DNA from: Nocardiopsis sp. TSRI0078
GTDB lineage: Bacteria; Actinomycetota; Actinomycetes; Streptosporangiales; Streptosporangiaceae
Assembly (NCBI RefSeq): GCF_001905145.1
Contig: NZ_LWLB01000003.1
Coordinates: 152,330 to 216,329 of the forward strand
DNA: 64,000 bases
Direction of reading: 5' to 3'
Under the pieces are notes generated by a model. The model searched no databases, was not told where the DNA came from, and worked only from the letters and a program-made list of their open reading frames with translations. Made by a program: the position numbers and the translations under genes. Shown here piece after piece: positions 54,715 to 63,145 of this stretch. How positions within the stretch are numbered: the stretch's first letter is position 1; the number at the start of each line of letters is the position of its first letter.

Positions 54715-54944
54715 AGCCCGTCCCCGCCGCGCGCCAGGCGCCCGAAGTGGCCCACGGCCGCACCGAGCGCGAAGTGCGCGGCCTGGTGCTCGGTCATCGG
54801 GACCACGCCGGCCGGTACGGTCACCCGGAAGGGGAACTCCTCGTCCGGCCGGATCCGGAAGTCGTCTATCACTCCCTGGGACAGGAGCATGGTCAGGGCC
54901 TCGCGGACTTGGCCACTGCGGTTGTCTGACGCCCAGATCGACAT
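54711..54944 (-). CDS. Small acidic protein of unknown function
   Basis: The 77-residue product starts at ATG 54944 with GGTGAG upstream. It contains REALTMLLSQGVIDDFRIRPDEEFPFRVTVPAGVVPMTEHQAAHFALGAAVGHFGRL and no membrane segment. I recognise no family. It overlaps the depolymerase gene tail to tail by 4 bases (both stops read from CTAG). The good third-codon GC bias supports a real gene. Confidence 0.55.
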   Translation of the reverse strand: MSIWASDNRSGQVREALTMLLSQGVIDDFRIRPDEEFPFRVTVPAGVVPMTEHQAAHFALGAAVGHFGRLARGGDGL

Positions 54945-55026
54945 GTGCTCACCCTAGCCCCGCCCGGGCCGGCCCTCAGGGGAACGGGGACACGGGCACC
55001 GGCGGCCCCGGGGCCGAGACGACCGC

Positions 55027-55140
55027 GGGCGGGCCGCGACCGCGGCCCGCCCTTTCCGGGGACGGACACGACCCCCGTGGCGTCCGTCCCCACCCGTCAC
55101 CGGGTCCGCCGCCGTCCCCCGACGGCGGGAGCGGTGACGG
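55027..55140 (-). terminator. Two strong hairpins downstream of the OhrR-like gene
   Basis: First in the minus direction, 55094-55101 (CCGTCACC) pairs with 55133-55140 (GGTGACGG), enclosing CCGCCGTC-CCCC-GACGGCGG (55109-55128). Next, a 12-base perfect stem at 55027-55038/55041-55052. They would stop the regulator transcript; the second may also act on the plus strand. Confidence 0.55.
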
Positions 55141-55152
55141 AGCCCGTCCGCC

Positions 55153-55647
55153 TCAGCTGGTCCCGGGCAGACGGGCCTCGCCCGCGAGTACGTTCGCGGT
55201 CAGGCGGCGCAACGCCAGCCTCGTGGCCTCGAACTCCTCCTCGGGAAGGTCGATGACCCTGCCGATCGCCTCCGGAATGCCCTCGGCGCTCGCCCTCAAC
55301 CGCCTGCCCTCATCGGTGAGGACGACGCGCACTGAGCGCTCGTCCCGCGGGTCGCGGCCCCGGTGCAGCAGCCCCCGGGTCTCCAGGCGCTTGAGCAGCG
55401 GGGTGAGGGTGCCGTAGTCCAACTGGAGCACGGACCCGAAGTCCTTCACCCAGCACTCACCGCGCTCCCAGAGGAGCATCATCACCAGGTACTGGGGATA
55501 GGTCAGCCCCAGGGGTTCCAGCAGGGGCCTGTAGAGGTTGACGACCGCACGCGACGCGGCGTAGAGCGCGAAGCACATCTGCTCGTCGACGGCGGGAAGA
55601 GGGAAGTCGCCCGCGGGGGCGGGGGATCGGTCGGGCATCGACACCAT
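55153..55647 (-). CDS. MarR-family regulator, OhrR-like (single-Cys peroxide sensor)
   Basis: The 164-residue product starts at ATG 55647 because GAGGT lies 7 bases upstream; an ATG at 55638 lacks a ribosome binding site. The motif DEQMCFALYAASR with Cys25 is the reactive-cysteine signature of OhrR, a repressor that senses organic hydroperoxides. The winged helix includes LTYPQYLVMMLLWERGECWVKDFGSVLQLDYGTLTPLLKRLETRGLLHRGRDPRDERSVRVVLT. The usual partner ohr peroxidase gene is not adjacent; the next gene downstream on this strand is a small unknown and upstream is an acyl-CoA synthetase. TTAGTTACC over its start region may be its own operator. Confidence 0.85.
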   Translation of the reverse strand: MVSMPDRSPAPAGDFPLPAVDEQMCFALYAASRAVVNLYRPLLEPLGLTYPQYLVMMLLWERGECWVKDFGSVLQLDYGTLTPLLKRLETRGLLHRGRDPRDERSVRVVLTDEGRRLRASAEGIPEAIGRVIDLPEEEFEATRLALRRLTANVLAGEARLPGTS

Positions 55648-55864
55648 GTTAGTTACCTCATGCCCGATATTCAAAGCCCGCAATTACCTTGCGCACAAAG
55701 AAGATGGGTACGGGGTTCCGGTAAGGATGGCGCAGAGTGTTCGCGCAGGTCGGAAAAGACGTCGGTGCCAGCTCCGACCCCTCCCCCGGCCCACACGCAC
55801 CGGAAGACGGGGGAAGGGAGTCGTCTCTCCGTACAGATTCCGGTCCGCCGGAATCCACTCGGAC

Positions 55865-57505
55865 CTACTGGCGCGGCGCCCGGTACGGCAGCAGGTGCTT
55901 GACCACCTTGCCCGTGGCGTTGCGCGGCAACCCGTCCAGCACCACCACGTCGCGCGGAACCGAGAACCGGCCGAGCACGTCGCGCACGTGCGCCCGCACC
56001 CTGTCCGGGTCCACGGCCTCGCCCTCGCGGGGCACCACGAAGGCCGCGAACCGCTGCCCGAACTCCTCGTCGGGCACACCCGCCACCACGACCTCGCGCA
56101 CCTCCGGAAGCGTCACGATCGCCTCCTCCACAGGCCGGGGGAACACGTTCTCCCCGCCCGAGACGATCATGTCGTCGTCCCGGCCCGCCACGTGCAGCAG
56201 CCCGTCCGCGTCCACGCGGCCCCGGTCGCCGGTCTCCATCAACCCGCCCGCGACCCTCCTGCTCCGCCCGTTCGTGTAGCCGTCGAAGAGCATGTCGTTG
56301 CCGACGTGGATCGACCCCTCGGTCCCCGGCGGGACCTCCGCGCCGCTGTCGTCCAGGACCGCGATCCGCGTTCCCAGGGGCGGCCGGCCGGCCGTGGTGG
56401 GGGACCTGCGCATGTCCTCGGGCGTGGCGATCGTCGCCCACGACACCTCGGTCGACCCGTACAGGTTGTAGAGCACGTCCCCGAACTCGTCCATGAACTC
56501 CGTGATCAGCTTCGGGCTCATCGCCGAACCGCTGCACGCCACGACCCGCAGCGACGAGGTGTCGTACCGCTCGCGCGTCGACCGGGGCAGGTCCATGATC
56601 CGCCGCAGCATCACCGGCACCGCGAACAGCGCCGTGCACCGCTCCTCCTGCACCGTCCGCAGCACGTCCTCGGGGTCGAACAGCCGCCGCATCACCAATG
56701 TCGCCCGCATCGACATGCCCAGCTGCACACCCGCCAGCCCCCACGTGTGGAAGATCGGCGCCGAGACCAGGATGCGGTCCGAGGAGCGCAGGGGGATGCG
56801 GGACAGCACCGAGGCCGCGTCCTGGGGCCCCCTCGGGGTCGGCCGCCGCGCCCCCTTGGGCGCGCCCGTCGTCCCCGACGTCAGCACGACCAACCGGCCC
56901 GGCTGCTCCGGCGGCGGAGGATCGCCCTCCGCGCCCTCCTCCGCCCGCCACGGGATCCGGGGCCCCTCGACCGACGGCTCGCCCCAGGCCGTCACCCGGG
57001 CCATCTCCGGCGGCAGCTCCGAGCACAGGCCCTCGAACTCGGCGTCCGCGATGACCACCGACACCCCGTTGCCCGTCGCCGCGGCGGACAACTGGGCCGC
57101 CGACAGCCCGGTGTTCAGCAGCACGGTGTCCGCGCCTATGCGGCCGCAGGCCACCATCGCCTGCACGAAACCGCTGTGGTTGCGGCACAGCACGCCCACC
57201 CGCGCGCCCGGTCCCACCCCCGCGCGGTGCAGGTCCCGGGCCAGCGCGCGGCCGCGCAGGTTCATCTCGCGGAAGGTCACGGACCCCCGCTCGTCGACGA
57301 CCGACACGGCGTCGGGCACACGCTCGTTCGCGGCGGCGTAACCGCCGGCGATCGTGGCACCCCACGTGCGCAGGGCGCGGAGCTGGCGGACGATCCTGTC
57401 GGGGCGCCCGGGGCCGAGCACACCGGCGCGGACCAGGACCCCCGCCGTCCTGAGGGCCTGGAGCAGTCGTGGGATCGCGGACGGTCCTTCGGCGTTGGGC
57501 GCCAT
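55865..57505 (-). CDS. AMP-dependent acyl-CoA synthetase
   Basis: The 546-residue adenylate-forming enzyme starts at ATG 57505 behind GGAGA. The phosphate-binding loop is LTSGTTGAPKGARR, followed by LYGSTEVSWA, GLMETGDRG, VSGGENVFPRPVEEAI and the C-terminal catalytic Lys in LPRNATGKVVKHLLP. It activates a fatty or other carboxylic acid to its CoA thioester; the substrate is not evident. The first 60 residues (LLQALRTAGVLVRAGVLGPGRPDRIVRQLRALRTWG) resemble those of FadD-type enzymes of Actinobacteria. Confidence 0.9.
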   Translation of the reverse strand: MAPNAEGPSAIPRLLQALRTAGVLVRAGVLGPGRPDRIVRQLRALRTWGATIAGGYAAANERVPDAVSVVDERGSVTFREMNLRGRALARDLHRAGVGPGARVGVLCRNHSGFVQAMVACGRIGADTVLLNTGLSAAQLSAAATGNGVSVVIADAEFEGLCSELPPEMARVTAWGEPSVEGPRIPWRAEEGAEGDPPPPEQPGRLVVLTSGTTGAPKGARRPTPRGPQDAASVLSRIPLRSSDRILVSAPIFHTWGLAGVQLGMSMRATLVMRRLFDPEDVLRTVQEERCTALFAVPVMLRRIMDLPRSTRERYDTSSLRVVACSGSAMSPKLITEFMDEFGDVLYNLYGSTEVSWATIATPEDMRRSPTTAGRPPLGTRIAVLDDSGAEVPPGTEGSIHVGNDMLFDGYTNGRSRRVAGGLMETGDRGRVDADGLLHVAGRDDDMIVSGGENVFPRPVEEAIVTLPEVREVVVAGVPDEEFGQRFAAFVVPREGEAVDPDRVRAHVRDVLGRFSVPRDVVVLDGLPRNATGKVVKHLLPYRAPRQ

Positions 57506-57694
57506 GGTGTCTCCGTAAGCGGACGGGACGGGCGAAGCGTTCCGCGCCTTCCCGGAGAGCCTTCGCCTCGTGACTCCCCGGAAGTACTGCGACCGTAAGC
57601 GAGGAACCCGCGCCGTTTCTCCGTTCCGGAGTGAGTCCCCACCCGCGCGTGGTTGTCACTCCGGTACGAAACCGCGAGCCGGACCGGCACCGGG

Positions 57695-58435
57695 TCACAT
57701 GTCGATCGACATCGCCTCTCCGCTCGGCTCCGACGCACCCTCCGCCGGCTCCAGCGACACGCGCAGCTGCTCCGGGCGCCCCATGTCCTCGGCCATCCCC
57801 GAGTGCCGACCGTCCGCCGAGGGCTCGAGCCTCCCCGCCGGACGCACGTCGCCCTCGTCCGCCCACCACATCTGGTAGGCCATCCCCCGCGGCGCCGAGG
57901 GCAGGCCCTCCACCACCAGCATCGCCGCGTCCATCTCGTAGGAGGCGAAGACCGTCGCCCGTGCGTCTCCGAGCGGGGCCTCCACCATGTTCGTGTCGGG
58001 TGCGGCGAGCAGCTTCTCCATCTCCGCCGCGTGCCGGGCCTCGGCGTCCATCCGCTGGCTCACCGACACCAGGGATCCCGCGAGCACCACCGCGACCAGC
58101 GCACACGCCGCTGCCACCGTCCACGGCAGCCACCGGGACCGGACCGGCAGGCGCACCACCCCGGCACGCGGGTGGGCGCCCGGCTCCGGCGCGCCGGTCA
58201 GCGGCGGCAGCTGGCGGGTCCGCAGGGCGGCCCCGCGGACCGCCTCCCACACCTCGGGCCGCGGCTCCCGCACCTCGGCCCCGGCCAGGCGCACCGCCGT
58301 CTCCCTGAAGTCCGCCAGGTCGCGCCGGCAGTCCTCACACTCCGCGAGGTGCCGCTCGGCGGCCTCCGCCTCCTCCGGGTCCAGGGCGTCGACCGCGTAA
58401 CCCGCGGTCAGCCCGTGCACACCCGCCTCGCTCAT
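57695..58435 (-). CDS. rskA: Anti-sigma factor, RskA family
   Basis: The 246-residue membrane anti-sigma factor starts at ATG 58435, overlapping the sigma gene's stop. The N-terminal zinc-binding anti-sigma domain has His29, Cys33 and Cys36 (RHLAECEDCRRDL). One membrane helix (LPWTVAAACALVAVVLAGSLVSV) precedes the RskA extracytoplasmic domain with ATVFASYEMDAAMLVVEGLPSAPRGMAYQMWWADEGDVRPAG. It holds SigK inactive until regulated proteolysis, as known for the family. The C-terminal tail is acidic. Confidence 0.9.
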   Translation of the reverse strand: MSEAGVHGLTAGYAVDALDPEEAEAAERHLAECEDCRRDLADFRETAVRLAGAEVREPRPEVWEAVRGAALRTRQLPPLTGAPEPGAHPRAGVVRLPVRSRWLPWTVAAACALVAVVLAGSLVSVSQRMDAEARHAAEMEKLLAAPDTNMVEAPLGDARATVFASYEMDAAMLVVEGLPSAPRGMAYQMWWADEGDVRPAGRLEPSADGRHSGMAEDMGRPEQLRVSLEPAEGASEPSGEAMSIDM

Positions 58436-58986
58436 ACGCCCACCCCCAGGCAGTCGCGCAGCCTGATCAGACCGTCACGCAGCCGTCCCTTGACCGTGGT
58501 CAGCGGGACCTCCAGCAGGTCGGCCGCCTGCCGCTGCGTGTACCCCGTGTAGTACGTGAGCCGAACCGCCTCGCGCTGGGTCCGGGTGAGCCTGCGCAGG
58601 CACCGGCGCACCTTCTCCCGCTCCAGGCGGTGCTCGACCTGGTCGGGGACCGAGTCCCGCGGGGTCGCCTCGGACTCCAGGCGCCCGGCGGCGGCGAGCC
58701 GGGTCGACGCCGCCTGCTCCGAGCGCACCCGGTCCACGGCCCGCCGGTGCGCGATGGTCAGGATCCACGCCGAGACGCTCCCCCGCGACCGGTCGTAGCG
58801 GGCACAGGTCCGCCAGACCTCCAAGAACACCTCCTGGCAGACCTCCTCGGCCTGCGCCTCGTTCAGCGTGACCCGGCGGGCGATGCCGAACGCCGGACCG
58901 GACAGCCGCCGGTAGACCCCCTCGAACGCGGCCAGGTCACCGATGGCGGCCTGCTGGAGGAGCCGCGCCAGGGGGTCCTCCAGCAT
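58432..58986 (-). CDS. sigK: ECF sigma factor, SigK type
   Basis: The 184-residue product starts at ATG 58986 (GAGGAC close upstream). Region 2 is ARLLQQAAIGDLAAFEGVYRRLSGPAFGIARRV...VCQEVFLEVWRTCARYD followed by GSVSAWILTIAHRRAVDRVR; region 4 is CLRRLTRTQREAVRLTYYTGYTQRQAADLLEVPLTTVKGRLRDGLIRLRDCLG. It is coupled to the RskA-type anti-sigma gene. Mycobacterial SigK controls secreted proteins and nearby genes; here a divergent molybdoenzyme and a lipoprotein are candidate targets. Confidence 0.9.
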   Translation of the reverse strand: MLEDPLARLLQQAAIGDLAAFEGVYRRLSGPAFGIARRVTLNEAQAEEVCQEVFLEVWRTCARYDRSRGSVSAWILTIAHRRAVDRVRSEQAASTRLAAAGRLESEATPRDSVPDQVEHRLEREKVRRCLRRLTRTQREAVRLTYYTGYTQRQAADLLEVPLTTVKGRLRDGLIRLRDCLGVGV

Positions 58987-59061
58987 GTCCTCGCCGCCGG
59001 GAGGATCGGCCTCCCCGTGTTCCCACTCGGCTGTCCGCTTCGTCGGCCACCACCTCTTCCC

Positions 59062-59075
59062 TGCCTGCACAGGCA
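59062..59075. promoter_or_regulatory. Inverted repeat between sigK and the molybdoenzyme gene
   Basis: TGCCTG-CA-CAGGCA, 6-base perfect arms, in the 190-base gap between divergent genes. It could be an operator; no matching ECF promoter was recognised with confidence. Confidence 0.3.
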
Positions 59076-59176
59076 TTCGGCGCCGTCGCCGGGCCGGTGA
59101 CCCCGGCCTGGCGGACTTTACCCACTCGTTACCGTTTCGGCCGTCGCCCCGCCCGGCTCCGCACCGAACCGGGGGC

Positions 59177-60787
59177 ATGTCCGACACCACCCGCAGCACC
59201 CGCCGGGGACCGGCCGCCGTCGCCGGGCTCGTCGCCACCGCGTCCGCGCTGGCCGTGGCCGAGGCCGCCGCCGTGGCGCTGTCACGCCCCACCAGCACAC
59301 CGCTGCTGGCCGTGGGGGACGCGGTCGTCGACCTCGCGCCGCCGCCCGTGAAGCAGTTCGCCGTCGACACCTTCGGGACGGCGGACAAACCCGCCCTGCT
59401 CATCGGGACCGCGGTGCTCCTGGCCCTGACCGCGGCCCTGGTCGGAGCGGCCGCCGGACGCCGGAGGGCCTTCGGCCCGGCCGGAATCGCCGCCTTCACC
59501 GCCGTGGGACTGGCGTCGGTGCTCACCCGCCCCGGCAGCGGACCGCTCGACGCGCTACCCACCCTGGCGGGTGCCGCCGTCTGTACCGGGGTCCTCCTCT
59601 GGCTGCTCGGAGCCGCGGCCGACCGTCCACAGGCTGTGGACAGTGTCGGCTCCTCACCGGAACCCTCCCCCGGCGGAAGGGAGGGCACGCCCACCGGATT
59701 CGACCGGCGCCGGTTCGCCCTGCTGGCCGGGGCCGCCGCCGCGGCGTCCGCGGGAACGGGGATCGGCGCCCGGCTCCTGACCGCCTCGGGGCCCGCGACC
59801 GGCCTCACCCCCGGCAACGCGGTACTCCCGCGCCCGGGCGACCCGGCCCCGCCGGTGCCCGACGGCGCCGACCTGGAGCTGGACGGGCTCGCGCCCTTCT
59901 TCACCCCCAACGCCGACTTCTACCGGATCGACACCGCACTGTCGGTACCGCGCGTCGACGCCTCCACGTGGTCCCTGCGCGTCCACGGCCTGGGGGTCGC
60001 ACGGGAGCGGGTCCTCACCTACGCCGCACTGCTGGAGCACCCCGACCTCAGGGAACGCGACATCACCCTGGCCTGCGTGTCCAACCCGGTCGGCGGTTCC
60101 TACGTCGGCAACGCACGCTGGATCGGCGTGCCGCTGGCCTCCCTCCTCGCCGATAGCGGCGTCCGCTCCCCCGCCGACGGAGGACCGGCCGACCAGCTCG
60201 TCTCGCGCTCCCAGGACGGCATGACCATCGGCACGCCCGTCACCGACGTCATGGACGGAAGGGAGGCCATGCTCGCGGTCGGCATGAACGGGCGGCCGCT
60301 GCCCTACGACCACGGATTCCCCGTCCGCATGGTCGTCCCGGGCCTGTACGGATACGTGTCCGCCTGCAAGTGGATCACCGAGATCGAGCTGACCACGTTC
60401 GGGGCCTTCGACGCCTACTGGGTGCCCCGGGGCTGGTCCGCGCGCGGTCCGGTCAAGACCCAGTCGCGCATCGACACCCCCCGCGACGGCGCGGACCTCG
60501 ACCGGGGCCGGATCACCGTCGCCGGAGTGGCCTGGGCCCAGAACACCGGCGTCGACCGGGTGGAGGTGAGCGTCGACGGCGGACCGTGGACCGGCGCGGG
60601 ACTCGCGGAGGAGGACACCGCCGACACCTGGCGGCAGTGGGCCCTCGACTGGGACGCCGGGTCCGGAGAGCACCGGATCGCCGTCCGCGCGACCGACCGC
60701 GACGGACACACCCAGACCTCCGAGCAGGCGCCGCCCGCTCCGGACGGGGCGACCGGCCACCACACCGTCACCGTGAACGTGGCCTGA
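59177..60787 (+). CDS. Membrane-anchored molybdopterin-dependent oxidoreductase (sulfite oxidase family)
   Basis: The 536-residue product starts at ATG 59177. Four membrane segments (about 13-35, 73-93, 101-117, 131-146) precede a soluble region that starts with a twin-arginine-like FDRRRFALLAGAAAAASAG (175-193). The sulfite-oxidase-type Mo domain contains the pyranopterin-site Cys300 (ITLACVSNPVGGSYVGNARWIGVPLASLL), HGFPVRMVVPGLYGYVSACKWITEIEL, and a C-terminal dimerisation (Mo-co_dimer) domain with RITVAGVAWAQNTGVDRVEVSVDGGPW. The enzyme is presumably extracytoplasmic. The substrate is unknown. It is divergent from sigK, so it may belong to its regulon. Confidence 0.85.
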   Translation: MSDTTRSTRRGPAAVAGLVATASALAVAEAAAVALSRPTSTPLLAVGDAVVDLAPPPVKQFAVDTFGTADKPALLIGTAVLLALTAALVGAAAGRRRAFGPAGIAAFTAVGLASVLTRPGSGPLDALPTLAGAAVCTGVLLWLLGAAADRPQAVDSVGSSPEPSPGGREGTPTGFDRRRFALLAGAAAAASAGTGIGARLLTASGPATGLTPGNAVLPRPGDPAPPVPDGADLELDGLAPFFTPNADFYRIDTALSVPRVDASTWSLRVHGLGVARERVLTYAALLEHPDLRERDITLACVSNPVGGSYVGNARWIGVPLASLLADSGVRSPADGGPADQLVSRSQDGMTIGTPVTDVMDGREAMLAVGMNGRPLPYDHGFPVRMVVPGLYGYVSACKWITEIELTTFGAFDAYWVPRGWSARGPVKTQSRIDTPRDGADLDRGRITVAGVAWAQNTGVDRVEVSVDGGPWTGAGLAEEDTADTWRQWALDWDAGSGEHRIAVRATDRDGHTQTSEQAPPAPDGATGHHTVTVNVA

Positions 60788-60861
60788 CCCCGACAGACCC
60801 CGGGCCCGTACGGGGCCCGGCCAACCCGTCGCGACAGCGATGACAAGGAGACGAGAACACC

Positions 60862-61110
60862 ATGCGCACGATCGCCTCGAACCAGCTCGGCCGCCTCCTC
60901 GCGAGCGGGGCCCTCAGCCTCGTCGCGGCCTTCGGCCTGGCCGCGTGCGACGACGGCGCCGCCGGGGGCGACACCGTGGAGAGCGAGGAGATGTCCGAGG
61001 AGTCGATGAGCGAGGACATGGAGGGCGGCGACATGTCGGAGGAGTCGATGGACGAGGAGTCCATGGACGAGGACATGCAGGGCGACGACATGGGTGACGA
61101 CGACATGTAG
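60862..61110 (+). CDS. Met-rich, highly acidic lipoprotein
   Basis: The 82-residue product starts at ATG 60862 with AAGGAG upstream. The signal peptide ends in lipobox GLAAC (Cys29). The 54-residue mature part has nine Met residues, each preceded by Glu, Asp or Ser in units such as SEESM, SEDM, DEESM and DEDM, and contains no Lys, Arg or His. I know no family for it. Methionine-plus-carboxylate repeats suggest metal binding (for example copper) or oxidation buffering at the cell surface, which is inference. It lies after the molybdoenzyme gene and is probably in the same transcript. Confidence 0.75.
   Translation: MRTIASNQLGRLLASGALSLVAAFGLAACDDGAAGGDTVESEEMSEESMSEDMEGGDMSEESMDEESMDEDMQGDDMGDDDM
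60995..61107 (+). repeat. Low-complexity coding repeat in the Met-rich lipoprotein gene
   Basis: Degenerate tandem units of 12-15 bases (GAGGAGTCGATG, GAGGACATG, GACGAGGAGTCCATG) encode the (S/D)EESM/EDM repeats. Such tracts can vary in copy number between strains. Confidence 0.6.
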
Positions 61111-61132
61111 AAGAGGGCGGGACCCGGCCCAC

Positions 61133-61160
61133 GGAGGGGCCGCCGCGCGGCGGCCCCTCC
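61133..61160. terminator. Perfect 28-base palindromic terminator
   Basis: 61133-61146 is exactly complementary to 61147-61160, 14 bases per arm. It stands between the convergent lipoprotein (+) and secreted-protein (-) genes. Confidence 0.75.
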
Positions 61161-61230
61161 CACACGGCGACCGTGTCCGGGCCGCGGGGACGGTCTCACA
61201 CGCGGCCCCGCGGCCCGGAGGGGACCGTCC

Positions 61231-61902
61231 CTAGCCGGTCACGGTGATCGGTGAGGCCGGGTCATCGGCGTTGGTCACCTCGTAGGTCGCCTGGAAGGGC
61301 GCCTCGGTCGCGCTGGTCGGGCAGCCGAACCCGCCCGTCACCTCGACCGGGGCCGCGGTGTCGAAGGCCAGCGTCGAGGCCGGGTCACCGTTGGTCCACG
61401 TGCCGCCGATGCCGACCGGACCGTCCGGGCTGACCGTCGCGGTGCACGAGGACAGGCCGCTGGTGGTCACCACGATGCCCCCCGCGGGGATCACCATCGT
61501 GCCGACGGACGGCGAGCCGTGCTGCATGGTCATCTCCCACACCGGGTCGTTCACGGCGACCGACGCGTTCACGAAAGGCACGTTGGTCGAGCAGTCCGTG
61601 AAGTCCGGGGCGTTGATCGTGGAGGAGACCGCACCTGCGGGGTTGTGGTTGTCGGGCGCCTCGGGCACGACGTTGTTGCCGTCGCCCGGAGAGGTGGACG
61701 AGACCTGGCAGGTCACCACGACGCTGCCTGCGGTGAAGGTGGCGCTGCCGCTGAGCGAGGCCTCGAAGGCCGCGCCGGCGGGCGCCACGGTGGTCGAACC
61801 CTGCTGGGCGGCGGCACTGCCGCCCCAGGCCAGTGCCAGGGCACCGGCCGCCGTGGCGGCGAGGAGGACGCGAGCGGGGGCCATCGGTCGCGGAACCGAC
61901 AT
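61231..61902 (-). CDS. Secreted protein of unknown function
   Basis: The 223-residue product starts at ATG 61902 with AAGGAG 6 bases upstream. The signal peptide runs VLLAATAAGALALAWGGSAAAQ with Ala-x-Ala cleavage near residue 32. The mature part is rich in Ser, Thr, Val and Gly with six spaced Cys (CQVSS, DCSTN, SCTAT, GCPTS and others), suggesting a disulfide-bonded beta-rich fold. I do not recognise a family. It is followed upstream on the same strand by the DUF6114/DUF6230 pair, all envelope-related. Confidence 0.7.
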   Translation of the reverse strand: MSVPRPMAPARVLLAATAAGALALAWGGSAAAQQGSTTVAPAGAAFEASLSGSATFTAGSVVVTCQVSSTSPGDGNNVVPEAPDNHNPAGAVSSTINAPDFTDCSTNVPFVNASVAVNDPVWEMTMQHGSPSVGTMVIPAGGIVVTTSGLSSCTATVSPDGPVGIGGTWTNGDPASTLAFDTAAPVEVTGGFGCPTSATEAPFQATYEVTNADDPASPITVTG

Positions 61903-62081
61903 GAGTACTCCTTGTGTGTAACGGCCGGTGGGCGCACGGAAGGCGCCGACCGGACGGGATACGGAAGGTACGCGCCGACTCGGTAGACGTGGTTTTCCTG
62001 GTGGACGACCGGGAACACGCGGGCCCGGGTACTCCCGCGTGCCCCCGGTGATCGGGGAGGCACGGCTCGGACGGTCGGGGA

Positions 62082-62525
62082 TCACTCCCCGGAACGGGGG
62101 ACGTCCTCCGTGTCCCGCCGTGCCTGTTCGCGTGGGCGCCGTCGCCTCCCGCGCGGCGGCCGGGCCACGGGGCGCCAGGAGAAGGCCAGCCCGCCGCCGA
62201 CCAGTGCCAGCAGCGTGCCGATCACCAGGCCGCCCAGGTTGGAGAGGATGAGTGCGCCCAGGCCGAGGAATCCGGCCAGCGAACCGGTGATGACGTGCTG
62301 GTTCGGAGTGAACCAGGTGACCAGCCCGAGGACGGCGAGCATGCCGCCGAACATCAGCGAGGAGACCCCGCCGACACCGGTCTGGATCATCAGTTCCACC
62401 GGCATCGCGACGAACGACGTCATGACGACGCCGGAGAGGATCATCAGGAGCCCTCCCGCGAAGGGGCGGCGCTTGCACCATCGGTGCCAGGCCTCCCACA
62501 GGCTCCGCAACGACCTCAGAAGCAC
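62082..62525 (-). CDS. DUF6114 integral membrane protein
   Basis: The 147-residue product starts at GTG 62525 with GGGGAGG upstream, and its start overlaps the end of the DUF6230 gene by 10 bases. Membrane segments are visible at PFAGGLLMILSGVVMTSFVAMPVELMI, SLMFGGMLAVLGLVTWF, ITGSLAGFLGLGALILSNL and GLVIGTLLALVGGGLAFSW, then a strongly basic tail (RPPRGRRRRPREQARR). This matches actinobacterial DUF6114 proteins, which are regularly encoded with DUF6230 partners. The function is unknown. Confidence 0.75.
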   Translation of the reverse strand: MLLRSLRSLWEAWHRWCKRRPFAGGLLMILSGVVMTSFVAMPVELMIQTGVGGVSSLMFGGMLAVLGLVTWFTPNQHVITGSLAGFLGLGALILSNLGGLVIGTLLALVGGGLAFSWRPVARPPRGRRRRPREQARRDTEDVPRSGE

Positions 62526-63145
62526 TCGTCCTCCCCGAGGCTGAGGCCCAGGCTCAGCCCCGAGAGGCGGAAGGTCCCGGCGCTGGCCGCTCTGGCGGTC
62601 TGCTCCAGGTCCTCCACGACGATGGTGTCGGACTGCATGCCGAACAGGTCGTTGAATCCCTGGGCTCCTTCGGGCCCCTGGTCGAGCGTGCCCGCGTCGC
62701 GGCCGATCTCGATGTTCTCGAACTCGGCGTTGCCGTCCATCTGGGACATGTCGATGACCAGGTTCTCCGCGATGACGGGGGCGCCCTGGTCACCGGCGGT
62801 CAGCTGGAGCGAGATCTTGCCGATGAGGGGGAACTCGGTGAGGACCGACTGGCACAGGCCCTCGATCTCCGCGTGCCTGATACCGGCGACGGCCACGGGC
62901 ACGGCCTCCTCACGGACCGTCTGGTCCAGCCAGCCGTACTGGACGAACCCCTCACCGTCCAGATGGTCGGCGGAGATCTTGAAGTCCTGGCCGGAGACGG
63001 TGAAGGAGGCCGCGAGCGCGCCCTGGGCCATGGCGACCAGGATGCCGCCCACGGCGACGCTCGCCGGGATGGAGAAGAGCGCGAAGCGCTTCCAGCTGGT
63101 GTGGCTCCCAGAAGCCGCGGTGGCGTCGGGGGATGTGGTGTCCAT
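62516..63145 (-). CDS. DUF6230 secreted/membrane-associated protein
   Basis: The 209-residue product starts at ATG 63145 behind GGAAGGA. One N-terminal hydrophobic segment (FALFSIPASVAVGGILVAMAQGALAASF) acts as signal or anchor. The rest is a beta-rich extracytoplasmic domain with FTVSGQDFKISADHLDGEGFVQYGW, RHAEIEGLCQSVLTEFPLIGKISLQLTAG and ENLVIDMSQMDGNAEFENIEIGRDAGTLDQ, as in DUF6230 proteins of Streptomyces and relatives. It is translationally coupled to the DUF6114 gene. The role is unknown. Confidence 0.75.
   Translation of the reverse strand: MDTTSPDATAASGSHTSWKRFALFSIPASVAVGGILVAMAQGALAASFTVSGQDFKISADHLDGEGFVQYGWLDQTVREEAVPVAVAGIRHAEIEGLCQSVLTEFPLIGKISLQLTAGDQGAPVIAENLVIDMSQMDGNAEFENIEIGRDAGTLDQGPEGAQGFNDLFGMQSDTIVVEDLEQTARAASAGTFRLSGLSLGLSLGEDECF

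Noticed and set aside
60995..61107. Non-coding satellite or CRISPR-like repeat
   Set aside because: The repeats are degenerate 12-15 base coding units in a lipoprotein gene with a signal peptide and ribosome binding site; there are no spacers or regular direct repeats.
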